DNA of 64,000 nucleotides from assembly GCF_003355455.1 (NCBI RefSeq), contig NZ_CP031358.1, positions 1 to 64,000 on the forward strand. The letters run 5' to 3'. The notes beneath the pieces are model-generated. The model had not been told where the DNA came from and searched no databases. It saw nothing but the letters and a program-made list of their open reading frames with translations. The position numbers were made by a program, and so were the translations under genes. Shown in pieces: positions 15,133 to 23,701 of this stretch. Position 1 is the stretch's first letter, and each line of letters starts with the position of its first letter. The DNA comes from Erythrobacter aureus (GTDB lineage Bacteria; Pseudomonadota; Alphaproteobacteria; Sphingomonadales; Sphingomonadaceae).

Positions 15133-16549
15133 GATCGGTGCATTCGGTGCGAATGCAGTCATGTGGATTGCGCTTGCTTGCTTTGGAGTTGTCGTCGCAA
15201 GAAACGCGGTGAGTGTGGGCCAGCTTCTTGTAGCGGCGTGGGTGTTTGCAACGAGAACGCGCCCAGGCAGGAGCTCGAGCGAACTTTGGCACCGTTATGG
15301 CGATCTCGCGATGCCTGTTTCTGTGATCGCTCCAGCGTTCAACGAGGAGCTGACGATTACCGAAAGTGTGCGAGCTTTGCTCGCTCTCGAATATCCCGAG
15401 CATCACGTAATTGTTGTGAATGATGGATCGAAGGACGACACCCTCGGGGTGCTGGTTCGGAACTTCGATATGGAAAAAAGCGAGGAGACGCAGGTCGCCG
15501 CGTTGCAGAAAACGGAGATACGTTCGACCTGGAGAAGCAAGCGTTATCCGAACCTGCTGGTCGTGGACAAGGAAAACGGAAGGAAGGCGGATGCTGCGAA
15601 TGCTGGGATTGGTTTTGCAAAGACGCCGCTGATCTGTGTCATTGATGCGGATTCGATAATTGAGAGCGATGGCCTGCTGCGTGCGGCCGAGCCCTTTATG
15701 CATGACGATGGCAGGGTAGTAGCTGTTGGCGGCACGATCCGCGTTGCGAATGGGTGTGAAATTCGTGACGGTGCTCTGCGGAAGATTGGGGTCGATCGCG
15801 CCTACGTTCCTCGGTTCCAGATTGTAGAGTATCTCCGGGCATTCCTGGCGAACCGCGTGGCGAACGCGCACACGAATACCTTGATGCTCATATCGGGAGC
15901 GTTCGGGATGTTCCGGCGTGATGTCGTAATCGAGGTTGGCGGATATCGTCATGATACCGTGGGGGAGGATCTCGAGCTGGTTGTAAGAATACATCGTCAT
16001 ATGCGGGAGCAGAAGCGGAATTATGCGATCAAGTTCATCCCGGACATCGTCTGCTGGACGGAAGCGCCGGCCAATCTTGCGGGACTGAAAGGCCAGCGAG
16101 CTCGCTGGCAACAGGGCGCTCTCGAAACGCTCGAGAGGCACAAGAGCATGGTTTTCAATCCTCGCTATGGCCGGATCGGAATGATTGGGATGCCGCAGCT
16201 GGTGCTTGAAGACGTCGTGGGGCCACCTGCTGAGGTAGCTGGGTATCTCGTCGTCCCTGCAGCGATCATGCTCGGAGTTTTGGACCCGATGATGGCTGCA
16301 GCTTATTTCGGCGTGACGGTGCTGTTTGGAACAGGGCTAAGCCTGGGAAGTCTTGTGCTTGAGGAGTCGCAGCTCCGCCGAACGGCGTCGGCCGGTGATC
16401 TTTGCCGGATTGGGCAGGCAGCCCTTCTCGAGAATTTCGGATATCGTCAGATGAATCTGATTTACCGGCTCCGCGGGATCAGGAGCTTCCTGAAGAAGCA
16501 AACGAAGTGGGAAGCAGTGCCGCGGATTGGCTTCGCGAAGTCGGAGTGA
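15119..16549 (+). CDS. Membrane family 2 glycosyltransferase (processive type)
   Basis: The ATG at 15119 is chosen over 15065, which would overlap the HEAT gene much more. The 476-residue protein has an N-terminal membrane segment, a cytoplasmic GT-A domain and two C-terminal membrane segments. Catalytic motifs of polymerising GT2 enzymes are intact: NDGS 101-104, DAD 176-178, GED 282-284 and QRARW 326-330. This matches synthases of the PgaC/cellulose/hyaluronan group, which make and export a polysaccharide. The product sugar cannot be read from sequence. No PilZ domain is fused; a separate PilZ gene lies at 22 kb. Last gene of the response-regulator unit. Confidence 0.88.
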   Translation: MTMDEIGAFGANAVMWIALACFGVVVARNAVSVGQLLVAAWVFATRTRPGRSSSELWHRYGDLAMPVSVIAPAFNEELTITESVRALLALEYPEHHVIVVNDGSKDDTLGVLVRNFDMEKSEETQVAALQKTEIRSTWRSKRYPNLLVVDKENGRKADAANAGIGFAKTPLICVIDADSIIESDGLLRAAEPFMHDDGRVVAVGGTIRVANGCEIRDGALRKIGVDRAYVPRFQIVEYLRAFLANRVANAHTNTLMLISGAFGMFRRDVVIEVGGYRHDTVGEDLELVVRIHRHMREQKRNYAIKFIPDIVCWTEAPANLAGLKGQRARWQQGALETLERHKSMVFNPRYGRIGMIGMPQLVLEDVVGPPAEVAGYLVVPAAIMLGVLDPMMAAAYFGVTVLFGTGLSLGSLVLEESQLRRTASAGDLCRIGQAALLENFGYRQMNLIYRLRGIRSFLKKQTKWEAVPRIGFAKSE

Positions 16550-16570
16550 CATCGCGCCTGCTTCCCACTT
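16505..16570. terminator. Long inverted repeat at convergent ends, overlapping coding sequence
   Basis: Perfect 13-bp arms (16505-16517 and 16558-16570) enclose a 40-base loop that itself contains the palindrome CTTCGCGAAG. The left arm lies inside the last codons of the glycosyltransferase gene and the right arm lies between its stop and the stop of the convergent kinase gene. A short T-rich tract follows. It probably acts as a bidirectional terminator. Confidence 0.6.
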
Positions 16571-16577
16571 TCTTAGA

Positions 16578-19500
16578 TTAGGCGGCGAGCATTTCCCTGA
16601 TCTTTTCCAAGTGCTCTAGTGCGTCAGCCGGCGCGTCGTTGAGCTTCTTCTCGAAGGCCCGGCTTTTTGCTCCGATATCTTCCTCTCCGAACATTGCGGC
16701 TACGCCAGCAAGCTGATGGAGATTGGAGGTAAGTTCCTCGAGGGTCGCTCCGTCGAGCTTGCCCGCGCGAATTGCGGAATCGACTTGGCGCAGTATGTCG
16801 GATTTGCGGTTCGCATATAAGGCGTTGAGGTGCGGGTCGACTTCAATGCCGGCCAGGCCGCATTCTTTGCTGCGCGTCCAAATCGAGAGCTCCGCTTCCA
16901 ATTTGTCGAGAGCGATGGGCTTCGAAAGGTGAGCCTGCATTCCGGCGGCGATGCAGGCATCGATGTCTTCTTGGTACGCATTTGCTGTGACAGCGATGAT
17001 GGGAAGCGTATCAGAAGTAATGCCGGCCGCGCGGATTTTTGCAGTGGCTTGCAAGCCGTCGAGGTTTGGCATTTGCATGTCCATGAGAACGATGTCGAAT
17101 GCCTCGGGTGTGCCATGGCGTTCAGCTATCATGGAGACTGCCTGCGCGCCGTCTTCTGCTAATTCGGCCTCAAACCCCGCGCGTTTGAGCATCTCGAGGG
17201 TCAGGCGCTGGTTGATGTAATTGTCCTCGGCGACGAGGACTTTGCACTGGCTGACTTTCTGGCTGGCAGTGCTCTTGGGTCGAGCTGGAGAGGTCTCTGC
17301 ACTGGTCCGGGATTCGATGATCGGGATGGTTAGCGAGAAAGTTGAACCGATTCCGACGCTGCTCTTGGCGGTCAGAGCGCCTCCAAGCAAAGATGCAAGC
17401 TGTGAGCAGATTGGCAGGCCTAGACCTGTGCCTCCGAAGCGACGAGCGATGCTGGAATCGGCTTGAGTGAACTTGTCGAATACGATGTCGATCTGTTCTT
17501 CGGGGATTCCTATGCCCGTATCGATAACGTCGACCTCGATGGCGGACTTGTCGTCAGTCGTTGAAACATCGATGACCACACCACCGGTGTCGGTGAACTT
17601 GAGGGCGTTGCCGACAAGGTTGAGGATGATCTGGCGTATGCGCATGGCGTCTGTTTGGACCCATTGAGGGACGTCATCGGCGACGCGCATTTCGAGAGTG
17701 AGGCCTTTCTCCTTGGCAACCGGTTCCATAATCCGCAGCGCTCCGCGGATCTTGTGCGTGATGTCGGTAGGCTCCGATGCAACGGTCATTTGCCCGGCTT
17801 CGATCTTGGCAAAATCGAGCAGATCATTGAGCAGGGTGAGCATTGCGCGCCCGGAATCAGCGATCATTTCAAGGTGCTGGCGCTGGTCGTCTTCGAGCGG
17901 GCCAGCGAGGGCGAGTTCGGTGAAGCCGATTACACCGTTCATGGGCGTGCGGATTTCGTGGCTCATGTTCGCAAGGAACGCAGACTTTGCATCGCGGGCA
18001 GCTTCTGCACGCTCCTTGGATTGAAGCAGGGCTGCTTCCAGGCGCTTGGTTTCGTCGATGTTTCGCAGGGATGCGATGATCTGACTTGCCTTGCCAGTTT
18101 CAGCGTCGAGAACGGCGCCGCAATTGGCCTCAAGCCATTGATACTGGCCTGGATGTAGGATGTGTTCCGAACGGAAGGAAATTCGCACGCGGTCGCGCTT
18201 TCCTGTAGCGAGCTCTCTGAATTTCGATTTCACAATCTCGACATCGTCAGGATGGAAACCGGTGATGAGTTGGTTGCCGACAAGGCTATGAGGGTCGACG
18301 CCGAAAATCTGACGGGCGGAAGGCGAGGCGTAGAGGCAGATGCCGTCGAGCGATAGGCGAAGAACTGTGTCGGTCGCATTGTCGGCGAGAAGGGCCAGCT
18401 GAGCTTCGCGCTCAGCGATATCCAGTTGGGCGAGCTTGTTGTCGGTGATATCGGTGACAACGCCGATCATGCCAGTCATGTTGCCGTTTGTATCCAGCTC
18501 TGGGCCGAATACTACGTGGGACCAGATGATCGTGCCGTCTTCCCATTTCCAGCGGAATTCTTCTTCACCGGCTACCTGGTTCTCGACAGATTCGACCCAG
18601 ACTCTGGCGACGCGTTCGGCATCTTCGGGGTGTAGGGCCTTGGTCCAGCCGGTTCCCTCCCATTCGCCATCTTCCAGGCCAGTTTGGTTTTTCCAAGACT
18701 GGTTGACGTAGGTGCAGTCGCCGTCGGCGGCTGTCCTGAAGATGCCAGCGGGAGCCATGTTGGCAAGGGTCTGGAAGAGCTCTTCGCTGGCGCGGAATTT
18801 CTCAAGGGCACGACGTTGCTCAGTGATGTCAATCGCGACGCCGACAAAGCCGGAAATCTTTCCGCTCGCGTCGAATTCTGCGGAGTTGACGGTTTCGCAC
18901 CAGAAATCTTCGCCTTCGCCATCCTTGAAGTGGAAAATGCGGCGACGAATATCACCCGGCTTTTCAAAGCCGGCGAAGGCTGGATCACCCTCGAGTTCGC
19001 TGCCGTGGGCGAGAGACTTCTTCCAGCCGTCGCCAAGCATGTCTTCGGCTTTGAGCTTGAAGCTCTTGAGCCAAGCTTGGTTGAAATAGGTGATGTTTCC
19101 GTTCGGATCAGCGGTAAAAATGCCGACAGGAGATGCCTCAGCCAATTTCCGGAAGCGCGTCTCGCTTTCCTTCAAGGCGTGGGATCTGGCGAGTTTTTCG
19201 GTAACGTCGGTGCCAGAGCCGATTGCGCCGATGAACTTTCCGGCAGCGTCCCATTGTGCCTCGAGGTTTATCTCGACCTGGATGATCCGGCCGTCTGCAG
19301 TCCGGATCGGAAGAATGTGGGTGTCGGTCAGAGGGCGGCCATTTTCGATGGCGCGCTTTGTGCTCATGAAGACAGTATTATCCGGATCGAGAAGCCGTCC
19401 GAAGGGCGTGTCGCCGAGCATGTCTTTACTGCAGTGTCCGGTAAGGGTGTGCCACCGATCGTTGAGATAGGTAAAGCGCCAGTTTGCATCGATTTTGAAG

Positions 19501-20474
19501 ACGACATCGCCAATTCCGTTCAGAATGGCGTTCGCGAAATCACGGCTCTCCCGTAGATCGGCCTTGGTTTTGCGCCGGCCTGCCAGGACGACGGCTACGG
19601 GGAGGCCAATGAGGAGGTTGCTGGCGATAAACACTTGCAGAGCAATAGCCTCCTCGCGAGCGCCTCCATTCGTCAGGGCAATTGGACCGAGATTGTAGAG
19701 GGCTGCGATTGCGGCGGTGACGGCATAGGTCGCGACGACAAAAGCTGTGCCGATGCGTCCCGTGCGGAAGGCTGCAAATATTGTGACTGGGGCAGCCAGA
19801 AACAGAAACGGATAGGTGGTCTGGACAAAGATGATGGGGATTGAGATCGCCAGCGGAACGAGGGTGGCGATCCAGTCCAGCGCTTCCTTCTTATCGATCC
19901 GGTACCCATTGGCGACGGCGTTTCTGCAGATGAGGACCATCGAACCGATGATCGGAATCGCAAGACAGTGGGCTGTAAGCCACTGGGTGTATGCGATGGC
20001 GAATGTCACGGGTGTGAGCATTGCAAGTGCGTCGGCTGCGAGCAGGCCTGGGACCAGAGGCGCGCAAATGCCTATCGCTGCCATCTTTGCGAATTCTTTT
20101 AGGGTTTGGAAGGTCTGAGTCCGAACGACGACTTGCTCGAGCACGTAGATTCCAATGAGCATTTCTATAAGGTTTGCGGAGGCAAGGATGACTGCGATGG
20201 TCGGCTCGTCACCAATGGCGGCGTTGGCCATGATATTGGCCAGAAAGCAGCAGGTGAGAACAGAGATTTGGCAAGGGCGCGGCTTGTCGAGCAGCATGCC
20301 GATAACGAGACCGTTGCCGATCCAGAACGCGGCGAGGCGGCCTGTGTCGAGTGAGAGTGATATACTTGCGTAGGCTAGAATGCCATAGATCGCGCCAAGC
20401 AGCATCATGCTGGATATGGTGCGAGATGCCTCTGTCTTGATGGAATTCCCGTCAAGGCGTTCGTTCTGTGCCAT
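16578..20474 (-). CDS. Hybrid sensor histidine kinase: MASE1, four PAS, REC, Hpt
   Basis: A 1298-residue phosphorelay kinase. Residues 20-300 form a MASE1-type membrane sensor with about eight helices (start: GAIYGILAYASISLSLDTGRLAAFWIGNG). Four PAS domains follow (about 310-820; see DVTEKLARSHAL, DITEQRRALEKF, DITDNKLAQLDI). Then HisKA with SHEIRTPMNG, an ATPase domain with NLVGNALKFTDTGG and DTGIGIPEE, a receiver with VLMDMQMPNLDG, and a C-terminal Hpt with NLHQLAGVAAMFG. All phosphotransfer residues look intact, so it can feed a downstream regulator such as the stand-alone receiver at 12.7 kb. It is convergent with the synthase gene. The ligand is unknown. Confidence 0.93.
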   Translation of the reverse strand: MAQNERLDGNSIKTEASRTISSMMLLGAIYGILAYASISLSLDTGRLAAFWIGNGLVIGMLLDKPRPCQISVLTCCFLANIMANAAIGDEPTIAVILASANLIEMLIGIYVLEQVVVRTQTFQTLKEFAKMAAIGICAPLVPGLLAADALAMLTPVTFAIAYTQWLTAHCLAIPIIGSMVLICRNAVANGYRIDKKEALDWIATLVPLAISIPIIFVQTTYPFLFLAAPVTIFAAFRTGRIGTAFVVATYAVTAAIAALYNLGPIALTNGGAREEAIALQVFIASNLLIGLPVAVVLAGRRKTKADLRESRDFANAILNGIGDVVFKIDANWRFTYLNDRWHTLTGHCSKDMLGDTPFGRLLDPDNTVFMSTKRAIENGRPLTDTHILPIRTADGRIIQVEINLEAQWDAAGKFIGAIGSGTDVTEKLARSHALKESETRFRKLAEASPVGIFTADPNGNITYFNQAWLKSFKLKAEDMLGDGWKKSLAHGSELEGDPAFAGFEKPGDIRRRIFHFKDGEGEDFWCETVNSAEFDASGKISGFVGVAIDITEQRRALEKFRASEELFQTLANMAPAGIFRTAADGDCTYVNQSWKNQTGLEDGEWEGTGWTKALHPEDAERVARVWVESVENQVAGEEEFRWKWEDGTIIWSHVVFGPELDTNGNMTGMIGVVTDITDNKLAQLDIAEREAQLALLADNATDTVLRLSLDGICLYASPSARQIFGVDPHSLVGNQLITGFHPDDVEIVKSKFRELATGKRDRVRISFRSEHILHPGQYQWLEANCGAVLDAETGKASQIIASLRNIDETKRLEAALLQSKERAEAARDAKSAFLANMSHEIRTPMNGVIGFTELALAGPLEDDQRQHLEMIADSGRAMLTLLNDLLDFAKIEAGQMTVASEPTDITHKIRGALRIMEPVAKEKGLTLEMRVADDVPQWVQTDAMRIRQIILNLVGNALKFTDTGGVVIDVSTTDDKSAIEVDVIDTGIGIPEEQIDIVFDKFTQADSSIARRFGGTGLGLPICSQLASLLGGALTAKSSVGIGSTFSLTIPIIESRTSAETSPARPKSTASQKVSQCKVLVAEDNYINQRLTLEMLKRAGFEAELAEDGAQAVSMIAERHGTPEAFDIVLMDMQMPNLDGLQATAKIRAAGITSDTLPIIAVTANAYQEDIDACIAAGMQAHLSKPIALDKLEAELSIWTRSKECGLAGIEVDPHLNALYANRKSDILRQVDSAIRAGKLDGATLEELTSNLHQLAGVAAMFGEEDIGAKSRAFEKKLNDAPADALEHLEKIREMLAA

Positions 20475-20505
20475 AGCTTTTCAGGTCTCTGGATTGAATG
20501 GATCT

Positions 20506-21138
20506 TCAGTTGGGGGATGCAGCTACCGTTTGCTCGAGAACGGCAGCGAGGCTCTCCTGAAAATCCGCGCGGTCTTTGCTTAGAGCGTCGCGGTTGCAGC
20601 TTTTGCTGCGCGGATAACCCATCATGTCGCGGATGCCGATGGAGTTCTTGAGCATGATGCGTTCGGGGTAGGTCGTGACCAGGTTGTCGACGATGTCGAT
20701 GTATTGGCCAGCGACCGCTTCCATGCGGCCGGTGTCGCACGACCATTCATAGTACAGCAGAGTGCCGGTGGTCATGGATATGCCAGTCATTGCCTCGATG
20801 AGGTCTTCGTTGTCGTGATAGCTCCCGGAGTATTTCTCCCAGGCATTCGAGTGACGAAGGACGGCGCGCATGGCATCGAGGCCAGTGAATTCGGGAAGCG
20901 GAAGCTTGTTGGCCATGCTCGGGTCGCTCGAAAGGGAAAGCTGGCGCATTGCGTTGTCGACAACAGCCTTTTCTTCGGAGCGTCGGCGTTCGACATTTTC
21001 CGGCTTCATGGCTTCTTCGGCAGCGGCTTTGGCTTCGGCTTCGATCTGGGCGTAGTCGGCCTCGGATAGGACCTGCGCGGCGGCAGCTGCTGGCGCGAGG
21101 GAAAGGGCGAGCGCAGCGATGATTATGGTCTTGGTCAT
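20506..21138 (-). CDS. Secreted protein of unknown function, 210 residues
   Basis: A clear signal peptide (MTKTIIIAALALSLAPAAAAAQ) precedes a helical region rich in A, E and R (EADYAQIEAEAKAAAEEAMKPENVERRR). The mature part has two cysteines (YEWSCDTGRM and SKSCNRDAL) that may form a disulfide in the periplasm. I do not recognise a family. It lies 31 bases upstream of the hybrid kinase gene on the same strand, so it may be read with it and could be a periplasmic partner of the membrane sensor; that link is only positional. Confidence 0.6.
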   Translation of the reverse strand: MTKTIIIAALALSLAPAAAAAQVLSEADYAQIEAEAKAAAEEAMKPENVERRRSEEKAVVDNAMRQLSLSSDPSMANKLPLPEFTGLDAMRAVLRHSNAWEKYSGSYHDNEDLIEAMTGISMTTGTLLYYEWSCDTGRMEAVAGQYIDIVDNLVTTYPERIMLKNSIGIRDMMGYPRSKSCNRDALSKDRADFQESLAAVLEQTVAASPN

Positions 21139-21161
21139 GTAGAGTCCGTAATTTGGGCTGA

Positions 21162-21800
21162 TTATGCAGCGGCTGTGTCAGCGGCGGCCGGGAAGCGCTC
21201 GTAGAGGGCGATAGTCAGAGCGAACCAGTAGGCTCCGGCGAGCGAGGCGAAGATCGCTGTGAAAATGTCGAAGCTGGCGCCTAGCGACGGGTTAACGATC
21301 GAAATGAGCCAAAGGGGCACGAGCATTGCGAAAGGGGGGAGGTAGGCGAGAAGTATCTCGGAAGTGTTTCCGGATGTACGCGCCCAGCTCTCCGAGCCAA
21401 GGTCAGCGACGGATTTGCCTTCAGCCAATAGGATAGGCACGAACAAGCTCAGACGGGCCCAGAGAATGAAGCCCGGTATGATCAGGAATATGAAGCCGAT
21501 GCCGATGATCAGCCCATAGAGGATACTCGCGCCTAGGTAGGCGAGGACGTTCGATTTGTCGGCTGGGTGTCCGGTTGCGGAAAGCATGCGTTGAGCGATG
21601 TAATAATAGATCGCTGTCGAGATCAGGATCGCCGGGAAGAACAGCAGAAAGTCCCGGGTCGTGGCGAAGCCTCCGTAAGGAAGGATCGCCAGTTCAGTTA
21701 CCAGGCCCAATGTACACCACATGGCTACCAGCTTGGGATTGTCGAGAACGATCTGGATGGTGCGGGCAATCGCCTCGCGGGCTTTGAATTTGTTGGTCAT
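21162..21800 (-). CDS. Polytopic membrane protein of unknown function
   Basis: The ATG at 21800 has GGAAAG eight bases upstream and avoids overlap with the PilZ gene, so it is preferred to an upstream start at 21935. The 212-residue protein has about six hydrophobic helices (AMWCTLGLVTELAIL, LLFFPAILISTAIYYYI, IIGIGFIFLIIPGFILWARLSLFVPILLAEG). The IIPGFILWxRLSLFVPxLL segment is common in membrane proteins related to the YciC or glycerophosphodiesterase membrane domain. No catalytic residues are seen. It lies between the PilZ gene and the secreted-protein gene on the same strand. Confidence 0.6.
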   Translation of the reverse strand: MTNKFKAREAIARTIQIVLDNPKLVAMWCTLGLVTELAILPYGGFATTRDFLLFFPAILISTAIYYYIAQRMLSATGHPADKSNVLAYLGASILYGLIIGIGFIFLIIPGFILWARLSLFVPILLAEGKSVADLGSESWARTSGNTSEILLAYLPPFAMLVPLWLISIVNPSLGASFDIFTAIFASLAGAYWFALTIALYERFPAAADTAAA

Positions 21801-21822
21801 TGGGTCTTTCCAGGCAGGCTTG

Positions 21823-22362
21823 TTAAAGGCCGAGTTTCCGAAGTTTCTGCGATGCGACATCGAGTATCGGAAGATGGCCGGCGTATCGGCGGACAACCTC
21901 GGCATCGTTGCTGAGGGCATTGGCAAGGTCATCAATTCTGTTGGCGATGGCGACGAGCTGATGATTGCTTGTCGCGCTAGCCTCGATTGGAGCGGTCTGC
22001 CGCTGTTCCGTCGAGGATGAGGAGCCCTTGAGTTGGCGAAATGTTTCGTCGACTAATTGCTGACCTGCAGCACTGGATGGGAGCCAATCGGCGACGACAA
22101 CGGGATTGTGGAAGCGCACTCCAACGCGCTCTCCCATGCGCCATACGACAACGCCGTTGGCGCTTAGAGTCCCCCTGGTTATGTCGACCTGTTCCCCAAC
22201 CCTCGGACCGGCCTTCGTTTCTAGCATGGCTCCGTCAGGCGACACGTTTCGCAAACGAGCCGCATAGGAGCCGTTAGGCCAGGTCAATGTCGCCGCGACG
22301 AATAGGTGAGTTCGCGCTTGTGATCGATTTTCTGTGGTATGCTCGATCATCTTCTTCATCAT
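21823..22362 (-). CDS. PilZ-domain protein, possible c-di-GMP effector
   Basis: A PilZ-like domain spans about residues 15-90. It has a basic start (RSQARTHLFVAATLTWPNG), NVSPDGAMLET in place of the D/NxSxxG motif, and a closing VGVRFHNPV strand. The canonical RxxxR motif is only partly matched (ENRSQARTH), so binding of c-di-GMP is possible but not certain. The C-terminal 90 residues are helical and unlike known partners. Start choice among ATGs at 22362, 22359 and 22350 is open; the AAGG site lies directly before them. The gene follows fliL, motB and motA, so it may tune motor output as YcgR does. Confidence 0.75.
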   Translation of the reverse strand: MMKKMIEHTTENRSQARTHLFVAATLTWPNGSYAARLRNVSPDGAMLETKAGPRVGEQVDITRGTLSANGVVVWRMGERVGVRFHNPVVVADWLPSSAAGQQLVDETFRQLKGSSSSTEQRQTAPIEASATSNHQLVAIANRIDDLANALSNDAEVVRRYAGHLPILDVASQKLRKLGL

Positions 22363-22390
22363 CCTTAAAAGACCAATGAAGCCTGCTGCG

Positions 22391-22831
22391 TCAGGCAGGG
22401 GTCGCTCTGGCAATGGCGATCGTGCGAACGGCGCCTTGCCCAAATACTACGTTGGAAGATTCCTCGACGACGGCCCGGAAGACCTCGAGAGTTGGAAGGG
22501 TTCCATCAGGACCGCTGGCCATAGGCTTGCGGTAAGTCCGCATATTGATCTCGTGGAGGAGGAGCGGAAGTCGAGAGGTTATCTCTTCCGACTCCTCAAG
22601 CGGAACCTCCAGCGCAAGCTTGAAAGACACATATCCAGCAAGCCTCTTCCCGTCAGGGAGGACCAGAGGCGCAACGATGTCGTCCACTTCGACGAATGCG
22701 GTTTCGATGTGATCGTCCGTCGCAACCTCGATAGGTGCGCCATATTGCTTGGCGATGTAGCCCGAGGCTCCGCCAACAGCGATACCTGCGAGGAGGACGA
22801 GAAGTGGTTTCAGACGTTTCTTCGCGGACAT
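22391..22831 (-). CDS. fliL: Flagellar basal-body-associated protein FliL
   Basis: A 146-residue single-pass protein: basic N-terminus, membrane helix at residues 9-27 (PLLVLLAGIAVGGASGYIA), then a periplasmic domain with VEVDDIVAPLV, RLAGYVSFKLALEVP and a C-terminal helix plus strand (VVFGQGAVRTIAIARATP). This fits the FliL/stomatin-like fold that supports stator units. It is the third gene after motA and motB, separated from motB by 8 bases. Confidence 0.8.
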   Translation of the reverse strand: MSAKKRLKPLLVLLAGIAVGGASGYIAKQYGAPIEVATDDHIETAFVEVDDIVAPLVLPDGKRLAGYVSFKLALEVPLEESEEITSRLPLLLHEINMRTYRKPMASGPDGTLPTLEVFRAVVEESSNVVFGQGAVRTIAIARATPA

Positions 22832-22839
22832 CAGTGATC

Positions 22840-23700
22840 TCAGAATGTGAAGGTGGTGTCGGGCGGCAGAGCTGAGCCCGACGCCTTGAGGACGATGGTT
22901 ATGCGGCGGTTTTCCGGCCTGTCCGGCTGGTCTGGGTAGACTGGACGGGATCCTGCCATCGCGATGATCTGCTGGAATCGGTCAGCGGGAACGCCAGCTT
23001 GCACCATGGCGTTGCGTGCCGCTTGTGCACGGTCGCCGGATAGGCGCCAATTGGCTTCGCTCATGCCGCCCCGGCCGTCTGTATGGCCTTCGATGGCGAC
23101 GCCGACGCCGCTTTTCGCGACTTTGCGAGATATCCGATTGAGCAAGGACTTGGCGTAGGGATTCAACTGCGCCGTCCCGCTCTTGAACATGGCCCGCTTC
23201 GAGCTGTCCATGAGGTTGATGCGAATGGTGTCTTCATTCGGCTGGACTTGGACGTGGTCAGAAGCATCCTGCTCTGAGCGGGAATTATCGAGCTCGACGA
23301 GAAGTTCTTGCGCAAGGACGCGCAGGGAAGCGTCGGGGACGGATGCAGTGCCTCCGCGCGATGCCCCGGCCGTTGCCGCCTCCATAGAGGGGACGCCGCT
23401 TTCGGAATTGTCGCTGGATTGAGCATTCCGACTGTTACCGGCGCTCGAGGACCCTGCAGCGGCTTGAGCCGCGCCGACAGCTTCTTGCGGCCCGGGGTCG
23501 GCCGGCGAGAAGTAATCGGCCAAGCCTTGCTTCATCTCGTCGTCTGGGCTCGAAATGAGCCAGAGAAGCATGAAGAAGGCCATCATGGCAGTGACGAAGT
23601 CGGCATATGCAACCTTCCACGCGCCGCCGTGATGACCGCCGCCCGATACCTTCTTCACTCGCCTGATGACGATGGGGCGTTTTTCGTTGGTTCCGTCCAT
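22840..23700 (-). CDS. motB: Flagellar motor stator protein MotB
   Basis: A 286-residue stator subunit. The N-terminal plug/membrane segment reads GGAWKVAYADFVTAMMAFFMLLWL, and the essential proton-binding aspartate is D34. A glycine/serine-rich linker follows (about 75-130). The C-terminal OmpA-like domain binds peptidoglycan (VAIEGHTDGRGG, NWRLSGDRAQAARNAMVQAGVP, NRRITIVL). It lies one base downstream of motA. The Asp-type plug suggests a proton-driven motor. Confidence 0.95.
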   Translation of the reverse strand: MDGTNEKRPIVIRRVKKVSGGGHHGGAWKVAYADFVTAMMAFFMLLWLISSPDDEMKQGLADYFSPADPGPQEAVGAAQAAAGSSSAGNSRNAQSSDNSESGVPSMEAATAGASRGGTASVPDASLRVLAQELLVELDNSRSEQDASDHVQVQPNEDTIRINLMDSSKRAMFKSGTAQLNPYAKSLLNRISRKVAKSGVGVAIEGHTDGRGGMSEANWRLSGDRAQAARNAMVQAGVPADRFQQIIAMAGSRPVYPDQPDRPENRRITIVLKASGSALPPDTTFTF

Positions 23701-23701
23701 A

